The notes under the pieces were generated by a model. It worked only from the letters and a program-made list of their open reading frames with translations, made no database searches and was not told where the DNA came from. A stretch of DNA of 57,633 nt from an uncultured Opitutales bacterium. GTDB taxonomy: Bacteria; Verrucomicrobiota; Verrucomicrobiia; Opitutales; Seribacteraceae. The position numbers and the translations under genes are program-made. Of this stretch, positions 37,863-47,277 are shown piece by piece. Each line of letters starts with the position of its first letter. Position 1 is the first letter of the stretch. The stretch lies in NCBI GenBank assembly GCA_905478775.1, contig CAJQKB010000153.1:1-57633 (forward strand). Reading direction: 5' to 3'.

Positions 37863-40204
37863 CTCGAAGCACTTGTCGGGGCAAGGAATTTCAACAAACC
37901 CCTATTCCGATCAGTTCCTTGTTACAATCAAGTGCGTTCTTTTATTTCTTTTCTTTTCTGACTCCCCTCTTTTTTATATCCGGGTGTGCAGAAAAAGAGA
38001 CTGGGTCCGCCGAATTGCCCTCCCCTATTGCGATGAAAGAAAATAAGGAAGGAAAACATTCGGATATACAAAATAAGCATTCTTCGCGACTCCCACCCCC
38101 CGAGCCTTCAGAAATTGCTCAACTGCCACGTGATGGTGGAGTGGAGTTTAATCGTTTGGTATTTGAAAGCAGTCCTTACCTTCTTCAACATGCCCGTAAC
38201 CCAATCGACTGGTATCCTTGGGGGGAGGAAGCATTTTCAAAAGCATTAAAAGAAAATAAACCAGTCTTTCTTTCTATTGGTTACACCACTTGTCATTGGT
38301 GTCATGTGATGGAACATGAATCCTTTGAAGATGATGAGGTCGCGGAATTAATGAATAAGGACTATATTTGTATTAAAGTGGACCGGGAAGAAAGGCCAGA
38401 TGTAGACAATGTCTATATGTCTGTCACACAGATGATGACTGGTCAAGGCGGTTGGCCCATGACAGTAATCATGTCACCCGAAAAAGTTCCTTTCTTCGCC
38501 GGCACATATTTTCCAAAATCTTCCATGATCCAACTGATCCCACATTTTGCAAATATTTGGAAAAAGGAAAGAAGCAAGGTAACAGAAGTCGGCAATGCAA
38601 TCATGCAAAGCCTAAGTGAAATGCAGGCGGATCAAGCTGGTGGAGACTTAAATGCAAGTCACCTCGACGCTTGTTTCCAGGCATTGCTGACAGATTATGA
38701 CTCACAACATGGAGGTTTTGGGAACAAACCTAAATTTCCAACTGCTCATACGCTAAGCTTTCTTCTACGTTATCATAAAAGAACCGGAGAGAAAAAGGCC
38801 TTAGAAATAGTAAAGCACAGTCTACAAAAAATTCATCAGGGCGGAGTGTATGATCAAGTCGGCATGGGAATTCACCGGTACTCTGTCGATGAAGAATGGC
38901 TTGTTCCTCATTTCGAAAAAATGCTCTACGATCAGGCCCTGTTTGCCCAGGCAAATTTGGAATGCTTTCAAATTACCAAGTCTGAGTATTTTGCACAAAC
39001 TACAAAGGAAATCCTTAGTTATGTAATCCGAGATTTGACCTCACCTGAAGGTGGATTTTATTCTGCCGAAGATGCAGATAGTGAGGGAGAAGAAGGAAAA
39101 TTTTATGTATGGACTGAGTCGGAAGTAATAGAAATTCTGGGAATTGAGGATGGCAGCTTTTTTAACGAAACTTATCGGTTCGAAAAAGAAGGAAATTTCC
39201 TGGATGAAGCCACATATCAAAAAAACGGGACGAATATTCCCCATTTACGAAAATCTCTCGATGAAATCGCCCAAGAAAAAAATCAATCACCACAAGAATT
39301 TCGGGATAAAATAGACTCGCTAAAAGCAACTCTCTTTGCGGCTAGAAAAAAACGAATCCATCCACAAAAAGATGATAAAGTACTGACCGACTGGAACGGA
39401 TTAATGATTTCAACTTTTGCACAAGCGGCAAAGGCATTGGATCAAGATAAATATTTAAAAATCGCCCAAAATGCCGCCGATTTTTGTCTTTCCGAATTAA
39501 GGCTACCCAACGGACGACTTTTAAAAAGGTGGCGCCGTGGAAAAGCGGGACTTCCTGCGCATTTAGAAGATTACGCTTTTTTTAGCCAAGGATTAATTGA
39601 TTTATACGAAGCGAGTTTTGATATTCAATACTTGAAAGCAGCGATCGAATTGGTGGACCTCACGATTGTCCATTTTGAAGATCAAGAAAAGGGCGGGTTT
39701 TTTCTGACCGCGGATGATGGAGAAAAACTTTTAATCAGGGCGAAGGAGATCTATGATGGTGCAATTCCGTCCGGTAATTCAGTCATGGCGCTCAACCTAC
39801 TTCGTATCAATAAAATTACAGGTAATAAGAAATACCTCACCTCTGCAGAAAATTTATTTTCTGCATTTTCTGGTTTTATAGAAAAAAATCCACAAGGTGC
39901 AGAAGTATTACTACATGCCCTTGACTTCGCCCTCGCTCCAGCAAAAGAAATCGTAATCGTGGGAGATCCAAGCATGGATGATACCAAGGAATTGATTAGA
40001 GAAGTGAATCAACACTTCCTCCCAGCAAAAGTTGTACTCTTTCGTTCCACGCAAGTTACAAATCCGGAAATTTTAGAGTTTGCACCTTTTATCACAACCC
40101 ATCGGTTAGTGGATGGAAAACCTGCCGTTTACATTTGCGAAAATCAAACTTGCCAGCAACCCGAAGTCAGTGCGGAAAAAATTAGAGAGCTATTGGGAAA
40201 ATAG
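37859..40204 (+). CDS. YyaL/DUF255 thioredoxin-domain protein, lipoprotein form
   Basis: 781 residues from the GTG at 37859; an in-frame TTG at 37919 is an alternative. The first ~100 residues precede the usual start of YyaL ([25 protein letters not shown]). They contain a hydrophobic run ending in the lipobox FFISGC, so the protein is probably exported and lipid-anchored. The thioredoxin-like domain has [12 protein letters not shown] (CxxC), and an alpha/alpha-toroid domain follows. The family resembles human SPATA20 and is fused to a six-hairpin glycosidase-like region; its reaction is unknown. Most relatives look cytosolic, so the lipobox is unusual. Confidence 0.85.
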   Translation: MTRSTCRGKEFQQTPIPISSLLQSSAFFYFFSFLTPLFFISGCAEKETGSAELPSPIAMKENKEGKHSDIQNKHSSRLPPPEPSEIAQLPRDGGVEFNRLVFESSPYLLQHARNPIDWYPWGEEAFSKALKENKPVFLSIGYTTCHWCHVMEHESFEDDEVAELMNKDYICIKVDREERPDVDNVYMSVTQMMTGQGGWPMTVIMSPEKVPFFAGTYFPKSSMIQLIPHFANIWKKERSKVTEVGNAIMQSLSEMQADQAGGDLNASHLDACFQALLTDYDSQHGGFGNKPKFPTAHTLSFLLRYHKRTGEKKALEIVKHSLQKIHQGGVYDQVGMGIHRYSVDEEWLVPHFEKMLYDQALFAQANLECFQITKSEYFAQTTKEILSYVIRDLTSPEGGFYSAEDADSEGEEGKFYVWTESEVIEILGIEDGSFFNETYRFEKEGNFLDEATYQKNGTNIPHLRKSLDEIAQEKNQSPQEFRDKIDSLKATLFAARKKRIHPQKDDKVLTDWNGLMISTFAQAAKALDQDKYLKIAQNAADFCLSELRLPNGRLLKRWRRGKAGLPAHLEDYAFFSQGLIDLYEASFDIQYLKAAIELVDLTIVHFEDQEKGGFFLTADDGEKLLIRAKEIYDGAIPSGNSVMALNLLRINKITGNKKYLTSAENLFSAFSGFIEKNPQGAEVLLHALDFALAPAKEIVIVGDPSMDDTKELIREVNQHFLPAKVVLFRSTQVTNPEILEFAPFITTHRLVDGKPAVYICENQTCQQPEVSAEKIRELLGK

Positions 40205-40211
40205 TAAGAAA

Positions 40212-40919
40212 TTAATTCTTTGTACCTACATGTAAGGCAACAATCGAGAAAGTAAGTGCTTCAATATTCACATTCTCAAAGCCCACTTCTTCCAGTTCCC
40301 CACCCAATTCGGCACGGTTTGGAAAATTGGAAATACTGGTGCCCAAATAAAGATAGGCATCACGATCACCGGTAACTATTCGAGCAAACCAAGGTAAGAG
40401 TAGGCGGAGATAAAAATAATAAAAGGGCCGAAACCACCAATAAGGTTGAGTAAACTCCAATACAATCAAACGCCCATTTGGTTTAAGAACACGATAAATC
40501 TCGGCTAATCCTTTTTTACGATCTGCCAAGTTTCGAAGGCCAAAAGAAATCGTTACCAAATCAAAGCTTGAATCTTCAAATGGAAGATCCAGGCAGTCTC
40601 CTTCTATAAACTGATACTGTTGAGAATCTAATCCAAGTCGGCCTCGTTTTTTACGAGCTTGTTTAAGCATAGGTTCACAAAAATCGAGCCCGATAATTTC
40701 AACAGTTGAAGCAAGGCCGTCCTGTAAGGCAAAGGCAACATCTCCACTGCCTGTTGCCAAATCAAGGATTCTTGAACAAGGTGCCCGCCTTGCTAAATTG
40801 ACTAGTTTTTTACGCCAATAAAAATCAATCCCACCAGAAAGTAAATGATTCGCAATATCATATCGATCAGCAACGCGGGTAAAAGTTTCTCGAACCGCAT
40901 CAGGATCAGGATTACTCAC
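40212..40919 (-). CDS. menG: Demethylmenaquinone methyltransferase (UbiE/MenG)
   Basis: 235 residues, GTG start at 40919. It methylates the quinone ring with SAM in the last step of menaquinone (or ubiquinone) synthesis. Motifs: VADRYDIANHLLSGGIDFYWRK, SAM motif I ILDLATGSGDVA, the GLDFCEPML acidic loop, and SFGLRNLADRKKGL, all typical. The C-terminus ends ALTFSIVALHVGTK, as in the family. It follows the ClpX-like gene by three bases on the same strand, so they probably form an operon. AAGG seven bases before the GTG is one of the few candidate ribosome-binding sites in the window. Confidence 0.92.
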   Translation of the reverse strand: MSNPDPDAVRETFTRVADRYDIANHLLSGGIDFYWRKKLVNLARRAPCSRILDLATGSGDVAFALQDGLASTVEIIGLDFCEPMLKQARKKRGRLGLDSQQYQFIEGDCLDLPFEDSSFDLVTISFGLRNLADRKKGLAEIYRVLKPNGRLIVLEFTQPYWWFRPFYYFYLRLLLPWFARIVTGDRDAYLYLGTSISNFPNRAELGGELEEVGFENVNIEALTFSIVALHVGTKN

Positions 40920-40922
40920 GCC

Positions 40923-42545
40923 TTACGAATCCTTGCTTTTACCAAAGCTCTCGACTACCCATTGAGATAATTCCTTATCCGGGTCGTCCACTACTTTCTT
41001 ATCAATTACAAATTCCTTTTTACCTGTTCTTTGGTTAATGATGCCCAAACCATGAATGAAATCAGAGAATTTTCTTTCACAAATCGCACGCACAGATCGC
41101 CCCTCAGCGATTGATTCCTTTACAATCGCTGTCTTCGCAACCTTGCGAAACTTGAGAATATATCCACATTCTTTTCTAAATTGTTCCGCATAACGATCTA
41201 CATCTTCAAGTAAGGAATCATCCAATTCATCCCTCCTTTCTTCAAGTAAAATTTCAAGTTCTTCTCCTGGATTTTCAACGGTGTTAGCAGAGACTGAAAA
41301 ATCTCGTATTGCAGTGGAGGGAAGTTCAAATTTAAAATCTCGAAAGGTTTTTTCTAAAATAGTTACTAATCCACGGGCACCCGTTTTTTCTTCAGCTGCT
41401 TTTTCGGCGATTTTTTCGATCGCATCCTCGCCAATCTCAATACTGATGTCGTAACCAGAAAAATCATTTTTGTATTGTTCCAATACATTTCCTTCAGACG
41501 AACTAAGAATTTGAGCAAGGTCGTCCTTGTTCAATTCTTCACAGGAAACACGAACTGGTAATCGACCAATAAATTCGGGCTCAAAACCATAGTCTATAAA
41601 ATCGCGCGTCTCCGCCTGAGATAAAAAACGATTTGCCGATTCACTCGATGAAATATTTTCTTCTGCCGAGCCAAAACCAATTCGGTTTAAGTCGAGTCGT
41701 TTACGAATGTTTTCACCCAGTTGATCAAATGCACCACTTACAATAAACAATATATTTCTTGTGCTTACCGTACTCTTTTTAGGCTTATTTCCTTTCTGCA
41801 TATCCATAAAGGATTTCATCTGCCCCATCATATCCTGAGGGGCATGCAGATTCACTTCAGTCTCCTCCATTAATTTAAGCAGATTGATTTGAACCCCCCG
41901 ACCGGAAACATCTTTGCCCGTCTTTGAAGACTCCGAGGCTATTTTATCGATCTCATCCACATACACGATTCCAAATTCTGCAAGTTCAACATCACCATCA
42001 GCAGATTTTACCAAGTCCCGCACAATATCTTCCACATCATATCCAACATATCCAGTCTCCGAGAATTTTGTCGCATCTGCCTTAATAAAAGGCACGCCAA
42101 TTAATTTCGCAACATTACGCATCAGAAAGGTCTTGCCTACCCCAGTTGGACCAAGAAGGAGAACATTAGGCTTCACATATTCATTTTTGGCCAGTTTCTC
42201 ATTTTCTAAGCAACGGCGGACATGATTGTAATGATCGCAAACGGCAACCGATAACACGCGCTTGGCCTGCTCCTGCTTGATTACAAAACGATCCAAATAA
42301 TCACGAATTTCCTTTGGTCTACGATCAAAGGAACGAATGGTGTCTAACCTCTCATCACGAGTCGCATCTTCCGGCGGAGGAGGCTTACTCTCCTTGACTT
42401 CTTTTTCCACTTTTTCTCCCCCGTCTTTTGCCTTCATCGATTCCATAAAAGGGGCAAATGCAACCTGAACATTTTTATTATTTAGTAAATCGTGAAGTTG
42501 TTTTTGGATTTCCTCTAAAGGATTATCATCATCTTTCTTAGTCAT
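40923..42545 (-). CDS. ClpX-like AAA+ unfoldase without zinc domain, with C-terminal extension
   Basis: 540 residues. The AAA+ core is ClpX-like: Walker A GPTGVGKT (132-139), pore loop GYVG (165-168), Walker B VYVDEID (194-200), arginine-rich ENIRKRLDLNRIGFG with the IGF motif at 289-291 that docks on ClpP, and sensor-2 GARGL. ClpX normally begins with a four-cysteine zinc dimerisation domain. Here residues 1-90 have no cysteine and are acidic and proline-rich. After FELPSTAIRDF about 110 extra residues follow (RRDELDDSLLEDVDRYAEQF ... FIHGLGIINQRTGKKEF) with no recognisable family. A ClpP-binding unfoldase with its own adaptor module is likely. It shares a transcript with menG. Confidence 0.88.
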   Translation of the reverse strand: MTKKDDDNPLEEIQKQLHDLLNNKNVQVAFAPFMESMKAKDGGEKVEKEVKESKPPPPEDATRDERLDTIRSFDRRPKEIRDYLDRFVIKQEQAKRVLSVAVCDHYNHVRRCLENEKLAKNEYVKPNVLLLGPTGVGKTFLMRNVAKLIGVPFIKADATKFSETGYVGYDVEDIVRDLVKSADGDVELAEFGIVYVDEIDKIASESSKTGKDVSGRGVQINLLKLMEETEVNLHAPQDMMGQMKSFMDMQKGNKPKKSTVSTRNILFIVSGAFDQLGENIRKRLDLNRIGFGSAEENISSSESANRFLSQAETRDFIDYGFEPEFIGRLPVRVSCEELNKDDLAQILSSSEGNVLEQYKNDFSGYDISIEIGEDAIEKIAEKAAEEKTGARGLVTILEKTFRDFKFELPSTAIRDFSVSANTVENPGEELEILLEERRDELDDSLLEDVDRYAEQFRKECGYILKFRKVAKTAIVKESIAEGRSVRAICERKFSDFIHGLGIINQRTGKKEFVIDKKVVDDPDKELSQWVVESFGKSKDS

Positions 42546-42645
42546 TTTTTTTAAAATGGGTTTGACAGGTCATTGAGTAACAGGAATCTATGAAGGAAAC
42601 AATCTAACCCTATATTGAAACTCTTTCAAACCGAAACACCCTACC

Positions 42646-42966
42646 ATGTCCAATAATTTAACGAAACGGCACATCGTACAGAAAATTTACGAGAATTCTA
42701 ATTACAACCACGATGATGTTCGAAGTATAGTACAAAATACTCTTGATATCATGCAACAAGCCCTCGCAAATGGTCAAAATATTGAATTGCGTAAGTTTGG
42801 CGTGTTTGAACTTCAGGTAAGAAAGTCACGGGTAGGAAGAAACCCCAATAAACCTGAAACTGATGTAATGATACCGCGCCGAGCAGTCGTTAAATTTAAA
42901 GCAGGTAAAGAGATGAAAGAAGGACTAGATAAACTTAACCTAGATAAGCTCGATCCTTCTTCCTAA
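42646..42966 (+). CDS. HU/IHF-family DNA-binding protein
   Basis: 106 residues. The HU fold is shown by MSNNLTKRHIVQKIYENSNYN, ELRKFGVFELQVRKSRVGRNPNKPET (the beta-arm with GRNP) and VVKFKAGKEMKEGL. It bends DNA and compacts the nucleoid as a dimer. It is about 15 residues longer than HU because of the tail LDKLNLDKLDPSS. First gene of a co-directional run (HU-hisS-YkuE-like-aat-queF-kdsA-rsmG), 16 bases before hisS and divergent from the ClpX-like gene. Confidence 0.93.
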   Translation: MSNNLTKRHIVQKIYENSNYNHDDVRSIVQNTLDIMQQALANGQNIELRKFGVFELQVRKSRVGRNPNKPETDVMIPRRAVVKFKAGKEMKEGLDKLNLDKLDPSS

Positions 42967-42982
42967 TTTTACTCCCCTCAAA

Positions 42983-44299
42983 ATGTTTGAAACTTTACCC
43001 GGTTTTCGGGACTTCCCTCCCGAAGACTGTGCTCGACGGAACCACCTTTTTCGCGTTTTTCGAACTGTGGCTCATGCCTTTAACTTCTCTGAGTACGATG
43101 CCCCCATACTCGAGCCTCTAGATTTATATGTAGAAAAATCTGGTGAAGAAATTGTAGGTCAGCTTTTTCACTTCGAAGATAAAGGCAACCGACGCGTCGC
43201 ACTAAGGCCAGAACTTACCCCGACATTAGCTCGCATGGTTGCCTCAAGGGCAAATGCATTACCCAAGCCCATTAAGTGGTTCAATGTGGGGGAACACTTC
43301 CGATATGAACGGCCACAAAAAGGACGGGGGCGATCATTTTATCAATTTAATGCTGATTTATTAGGAGAATCCAATCTCGGAGCAGATGCAGAATTAATCG
43401 CTCTGCTTGTCGCAATATTCGAAACCCTAGGATTGAGTGTAAGTGATTTTAGAATTCGCTTAAGTGACCGAACTACATGGGTATTATTCTTAAATGCTCT
43501 CGGCGTTACAGAAGAGCAAAGACCATCAGTACTGGATGCAATTGATAAAAGTGAGAGAAGAAAACCGGAACAGAATAAAGAGTCGTTGGAAAATGCCCTC
43601 CCTGGACGCGGAGAAGAAATCCTTGCTGAGATTGACTCCATCAAAAAAATCGATTCGCTTGATGCATTACAAAATCGATTAAATGAATGTGGAGATGAGG
43701 GCAAAGAAAGAGCATCTCAATGGTTTACTCTCCTCGAATATTTAGAAGGACATGGTGCAGATGATTACATAAAAATTGACCTTTCGATTGTCCGTGGTTT
43801 GGCCTATTATACTGGATTTGTTTATGAAGCCTTTGAAGCGAGCGGGCAAGGTCGTGCACTCGCGGGGGGAGGTCGCTATGATCATTTAATTAAAAAGCTT
43901 TCAGGCAATGTAGATATGCCCGCAAGTGGATTTGCGATTGGCGATATGACCCTGAGTGATTGCCTGCAATCAAAAGGCCTACTTCCCACCTATATTCTCG
44001 CCCCGGATCTATTTTTAATTGGAGATCACGAAGAAAGAAAGAGTTCCCTTCCCATTATTGCCCGATGCAGAAAAGCGGGATTTTCCGTGGCTTACTCTCT
44101 TAAAAATGCTGCCTTTGGGAAACAATTTAAAGAAGCGGGAAAAAGCGGTGCTCGATATGGTTTAATTCTAGGCGAAGATGAAAGAACAAAAAACGAGATC
44201 AAAATTAAAGATTTCCGAAGTGGTAAAGAAAAAACAGTTTCTCTGAAAAACCTGATCGAACAATTGGAAAACATGGATGAAGCAGGCGGGATCGAATAG
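42983..44299 (+). CDS. hisS: Histidyl-tRNA synthetase
   Basis: 438 residues. A class II synthetase that charges tRNA-His. Motif 2 is FRYERPQKGRGRSFYQ and the histidine-specific motif is RGLAYYTGFVYE, with GGGRYDHL (motif 3 region). GFRDFPPEDCARR is the N-terminal signature. The C-terminal anticodon-binding domain (LFLIGDHEERKSSLPII ...) is complete. A HisZ regulator would lack the intact motifs and this domain. Second gene of the run starting with HU. Confidence 0.94.
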   Translation: MFETLPGFRDFPPEDCARRNHLFRVFRTVAHAFNFSEYDAPILEPLDLYVEKSGEEIVGQLFHFEDKGNRRVALRPELTPTLARMVASRANALPKPIKWFNVGEHFRYERPQKGRGRSFYQFNADLLGESNLGADAELIALLVAIFETLGLSVSDFRIRLSDRTTWVLFLNALGVTEEQRPSVLDAIDKSERRKPEQNKESLENALPGRGEEILAEIDSIKKIDSLDALQNRLNECGDEGKERASQWFTLLEYLEGHGADDYIKIDLSIVRGLAYYTGFVYEAFEASGQGRALAGGGRYDHLIKKLSGNVDMPASGFAIGDMTLSDCLQSKGLLPTYILAPDLFLIGDHEERKSSLPIIARCRKAGFSVAYSLKNAAFGKQFKEAGKSGARYGLILGEDERTKNEIKIKDFRSGKEKTVSLKNLIEQLENMDEAGGIE

Positions 44300-44314
44300 T
44301 CTAAACAATTGATT

Positions 44315-45238
44315 ATGCAAAGAGAAGTTCCAGATTTCCAACAAGAACAACTCAAAAAAAGGAAGAGCAAATCGAACAGAAGCAGACGCGATTTTTTAAG
44401 GAAAATAGTCCTTGGACTAGGTACATTACTCGCCTCGTTCTTTTATCTTCGCTTTGAAGCAAATTGGTTGGAAATTACAAAGAAGAAGGTAATTCTTACC
44501 AAGCTTAGAAATAAAGTTCCCATAAAACTCCTGCATCTTTCTGATTTACATTTTTCAAACAGCGTAAATTTAGAGGATATTGACTTTGCTTTTCGGGAAG
44601 GCTTTTCGCAAAGCCCAGATGTATGTGTCATTACTGGAGATTTTATCACTGAACAAAAAAGTAACCATGAACTTGAAGAATTCGGCAGACTCTTGGCAAA
44701 GTATGCTCATATTGTTCCGACTTTCGCCTCATTAGGTAATCATGATGGTGGTGAATGGGCAGGTGCTCATGGTGGTTTCAAGAACACTCAAAAAGTCGAA
44801 TCTATGCTCGCCCGTGCAGGGATTAAACTTCTGCATAATCAAAAAGAATCAATTTACCTCAAAGGCCAATCCCTCACAATTGCAGGCGTGGGGGACTTAT
44901 GGTCAAAAACTTGCCGTCCAGAACAATGTCTTACCAAGGTGTCCTCCCGGAGTAATTCTGGAACATCATTGGTTCTCTGCCATAATCCAGATGCCAAAGA
45001 ATTATTAATAAATTATAAGTGGGATCTCATGCTTTGCGGCCATACCCATGGTGGTCAACTAAAGATTCCCTTCCTCGATTGGACACCGTTTGCGCCTGTT
45101 CAAGATCACTCTTTAGTCGAGGGATTACATTCCTGGAAAAAAAGGCAAATTCACATCACTCGAGGAGTGGGAAATCTATGGGGAGTTCGATTGAATTGCC
45201 GACCCGAAGTTAGTATCCTGGAATTATCCTCACGCTAA
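44315..45238 (+). CDS. Tat-signal metallophosphoesterase, YkuE-like
   Basis: 307 residues from the ATG at 44315; a TTG two codons upstream is open. The N-terminus NRSRRDFLRKIVLGLGTLLASFF is a textbook twin-arginine signal or anchor (SRRDFLRK). The calcineurin-like core reads LLHLSDLHFS, VITGDFITE, LGNHDGGEW, LVLCHNPD and LCGHTHGGQL, all metal ligands present. B. subtilis YkuE is a known Tat substrate of this family. The substrate may be UDP-sugar pyrophosphates or phospholipid-like diesters. It sits 15 bases after hisS and 3 before aat. Confidence 0.87.
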   Translation: MQREVPDFQQEQLKKRKSKSNRSRRDFLRKIVLGLGTLLASFFYLRFEANWLEITKKKVILTKLRNKVPIKLLHLSDLHFSNSVNLEDIDFAFREGFSQSPDVCVITGDFITEQKSNHELEEFGRLLAKYAHIVPTFASLGNHDGGEWAGAHGGFKNTQKVESMLARAGIKLLHNQKESIYLKGQSLTIAGVGDLWSKTCRPEQCLTKVSSRSNSGTSLVLCHNPDAKELLINYKWDLMLCGHTHGGQLKIPFLDWTPFAPVQDHSLVEGLHSWKKRQIHITRGVGNLWGVRLNCRPEVSILELSSR

Positions 45239-45241
45239 ATT

Positions 45242-45943
45242 GTGACCAAGGTTTACTTTCTCGACGACCGAGACGCCCCTTGGTTTCCAGATCCGCTTGC
45301 AACTGATCCGGATGGTCTCGTTGCCATAAGCGAGACTTTGGGTACTGAACGATTAATTCTTGCTTATCAAAAAGGTATTTTTCCGTGGCTTAAAACAGGA
45401 GATTATCCGCTTTGGCATTGGTTTTCGCCCGATCCTCGCTTCCTTCTTTACCCCTCTGAATTTAAACTTTCCCGTTCATTAAAAAAAGCAGTGAAGGACA
45501 ACCGTTTTTCCATTCGTATCAATCAAAACTTTCGTCAAACGATGAAAGAATGTGCCCAATCCAAGAGGCCTGACCAGGAAAGCACTTGGATTGAAGACGA
45601 TATGATTGAGGACTATTGTACACTAAACCAACTCGGTATTGCTCATTCAATTGAAGCCTACCATGAAAACAAATTAGTGGGTGGGTTATATGGACTCTTT
45701 TTAGGCCAATCCTTTTTTGGAGAATCGATGTTTTTTCATATCCCAGAAGCCTCCAAGGCTTGTCTCGCGAAATTAGTGTCAATCGCGTCGAAATATAACT
45801 TCCACTTCATAGACTGCCAAGTACACACTCCCCATCTAGAAAAGCTTGGAGCAGTTGAAGTTGATCGTACCATATTCCTCGAAAAACTCCAAGAGAGCCT
45901 GGCAGGAAAACCAAAAGATTTGAATTGGCAGGCAATTCAATAA
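45242..45943 (+). CDS. aat: Leucyl/phenylalanyl-tRNA--protein transferase
   Basis: 233 residues, GTG start at 45242. It adds Leu or Phe from tRNA to proteins with N-terminal Arg or Lys, marking them for N-degron degradation by ClpS-ClpAP. Family segments are VYFLDDRDAPWFPDP, LAYQKGIFPW, WFSPDPRFLL and the C-terminal FHFIDCQVHTPHLEKLGA. Length is typical (about 230). ClpS is not in the window. Co-directional between the YkuE-like gene and queF. Confidence 0.94.
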   Translation: MTKVYFLDDRDAPWFPDPLATDPDGLVAISETLGTERLILAYQKGIFPWLKTGDYPLWHWFSPDPRFLLYPSEFKLSRSLKKAVKDNRFSIRINQNFRQTMKECAQSKRPDQESTWIEDDMIEDYCTLNQLGIAHSIEAYHENKLVGGLYGLFLGQSFFGESMFFHIPEASKACLAKLVSIASKYNFHFIDCQVHTPHLEKLGAVEVDRTIFLEKLQESLAGKPKDLNWQAIQ

Positions 45944-45990
45944 CCTTTCAGAATTGCCCATTTTTCAAACTCATGAAAAAATAAAACTTT

Positions 45991-46413
45991 ATGAACGAAA
46001 CAAATTCTGAGCATACCAACCTTACCAAGCTAGGAGAAGGGGGAACCCATCCTAATCGGACCCTGGAAACTTTTCCTAACAGAAATACAGAACGAGACTA
46101 TTTGGTCGAATTGAAAACCGATGAATTCACCTGCTTATGTCCCAAAACCGGGCAACCGGACTTTGCAGAGATATTTATCCGCTATGTACCAGATCAAAAA
46201 ATTGTAGAATCAAAATCCCTCAAGCTTTATCTCTGGACATTTCGTGATGAGGGTACTTTTCACGAACATTTTGCCAATCGATTACTGGATGACCTCGTCG
46301 ACGCGCTCCAACCAAGATGGTGCCGGGTCGAAGTCGATTTCAATGCCCGTGGTGGTATTGGAATTGTCGTTTCCGCCGAGCATGGAAATCCACCCAGTAT
46401 TACATTTGCATGA
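45991..46413 (+). CDS. queF: NADPH-dependent 7-cyano-7-deazaguanine reductase (single-domain QueF)
   Basis: 140 residues, the short B. subtilis type. It reduces preQ0 to preQ1 for queuosine. Catalytic Cys50 and Asp57 lie in [14 protein letters not shown], with E73 in VESKSLKLY and the H91-E92 pair in FHEHF, matching B. subtilis C55/D62/E97/H96 by constant offset. The stop overlaps the kdsA ATG in ATGA (46410-46413), so translation is coupled. The product feeds Tgt, encoded 25 kb away (19803-20936). Confidence 0.94.
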   Translation: MNETNSEHTNLTKLGEGGTHPNRTLETFPNRNTERDYLVELKTDEFTCLCPKTGQPDFAEIFIRYVPDQKIVESKSLKLYLWTFRDEGTFHEHFANRLLDDLVDALQPRWCRVEVDFNARGGIGIVVSAEHGNPPSITFA

Positions 46414-47258
46414 ATAATCAAAAGGAAATCCAGGTTGGAAACCTAACAGTTTCAAACCTTCGGCCATTTACTCTGTTAGGGGGCATGAATGTACTGGAAT
46501 CTCGCGAACTTGCCTTGGAAGTAGCCGCCACCTACAAAGAAATTACCAGTAAATTGGGAATTCCTTACATATTCAAGGCATCCTTTGATAAAGCAAATCG
46601 ATCATCCATTAATTCATTTCGTGGACCTGGACTTAAGAAAGGACTCGAAATACTGGCCGAAATTAAAGAGGTGCATCAAGTTCCCATTATTTCGGATATT
46701 CACGAACCCGCTCAGGCAAAGCCAGGTGCCGAAGTAATTGATATTCTCCAGCTCCCCGCCTTCCTGTGCCGACAAACTGACCTCGTGGTTGCACTTGCTG
46801 AAACCGGCAAGCCAATCAATGTAAAAAAAGCTCAATTTCTAGCCGCCCATGAAATGGGGCATATAATCAACAAATTTAAAGAAGCCGGAAATGAAGAGAT
46901 CCTTCTTTGTGAACGAGGTTCCTCGTTTGGATACAACAATCTAGTCGTTGACCCGCTCAACTTCGGAATTATGAAAACAACGGGATGCCCGGTTGTTTTT
47001 GATGTGACTCATTCACTCCAGATACCTGGGGGAAGAAGTGATTCCGCAGGCGGTCGAAGACAGGCTGTATCTGAACTTATGCTCGCCGGAATGAGCCAGG
47101 GAATTGGGGGCCTTTTTCTCGAATCTCACCCCAATCCGACAGAGGCAAAATGTGACGGGCCCTGTGCCCTGCCCTTGGATCAGCTGGAAGCTTTTCTAAA
47201 ACAAGCCAAGGCAATGGATGATCTCGTGAAAGGCTTTCAGCCTTTGGATGTGAAATAA
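46410..47258 (+). CDS. kdsA: 3-deoxy-D-manno-octulosonate 8-phosphate synthase
   Basis: 282 residues from the ATG at 46410. An in-frame codon run continues upstream over the end of queF, but homologues begin here. It joins phosphoenolpyruvate and arabinose-5-phosphate to Kdo-8-phosphate for lipid A inner core. Signature [18 protein letters not shown] has Asn (GGMNV) where metal-dependent enzymes have Cys, so this is the metal-independent class. [25 protein letters not shown] and [14 protein letters not shown] are conserved. It indicates an LPS outer membrane. Confidence 0.95.
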   Translation: MNNQKEIQVGNLTVSNLRPFTLLGGMNVLESRELALEVAATYKEITSKLGIPYIFKASFDKANRSSINSFRGPGLKKGLEILAEIKEVHQVPIISDIHEPAQAKPGAEVIDILQLPAFLCRQTDLVVALAETGKPINVKKAQFLAAHEMGHIINKFKEAGNEEILLCERGSSFGYNNLVVDPLNFGIMKTTGCPVVFDVTHSLQIPGGRSDSAGGRRQAVSELMLAGMSQGIGGLFLESHPNPTEAKCDGPCALPLDQLEAFLKQAKAMDDLVKGFQPLDVK

Positions 47259-47277
47259 TCGTTCTTATCCTTTTACA

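Noticed and set aside
42562-42616. Consensus -35 TTGACA at 42562-42567 and TATATT at 42611-42616 ahead of the HU gene
   Set aside because: The spacing between them is far from 17 bases and neither has a matching partner, so no promoter is claimed.
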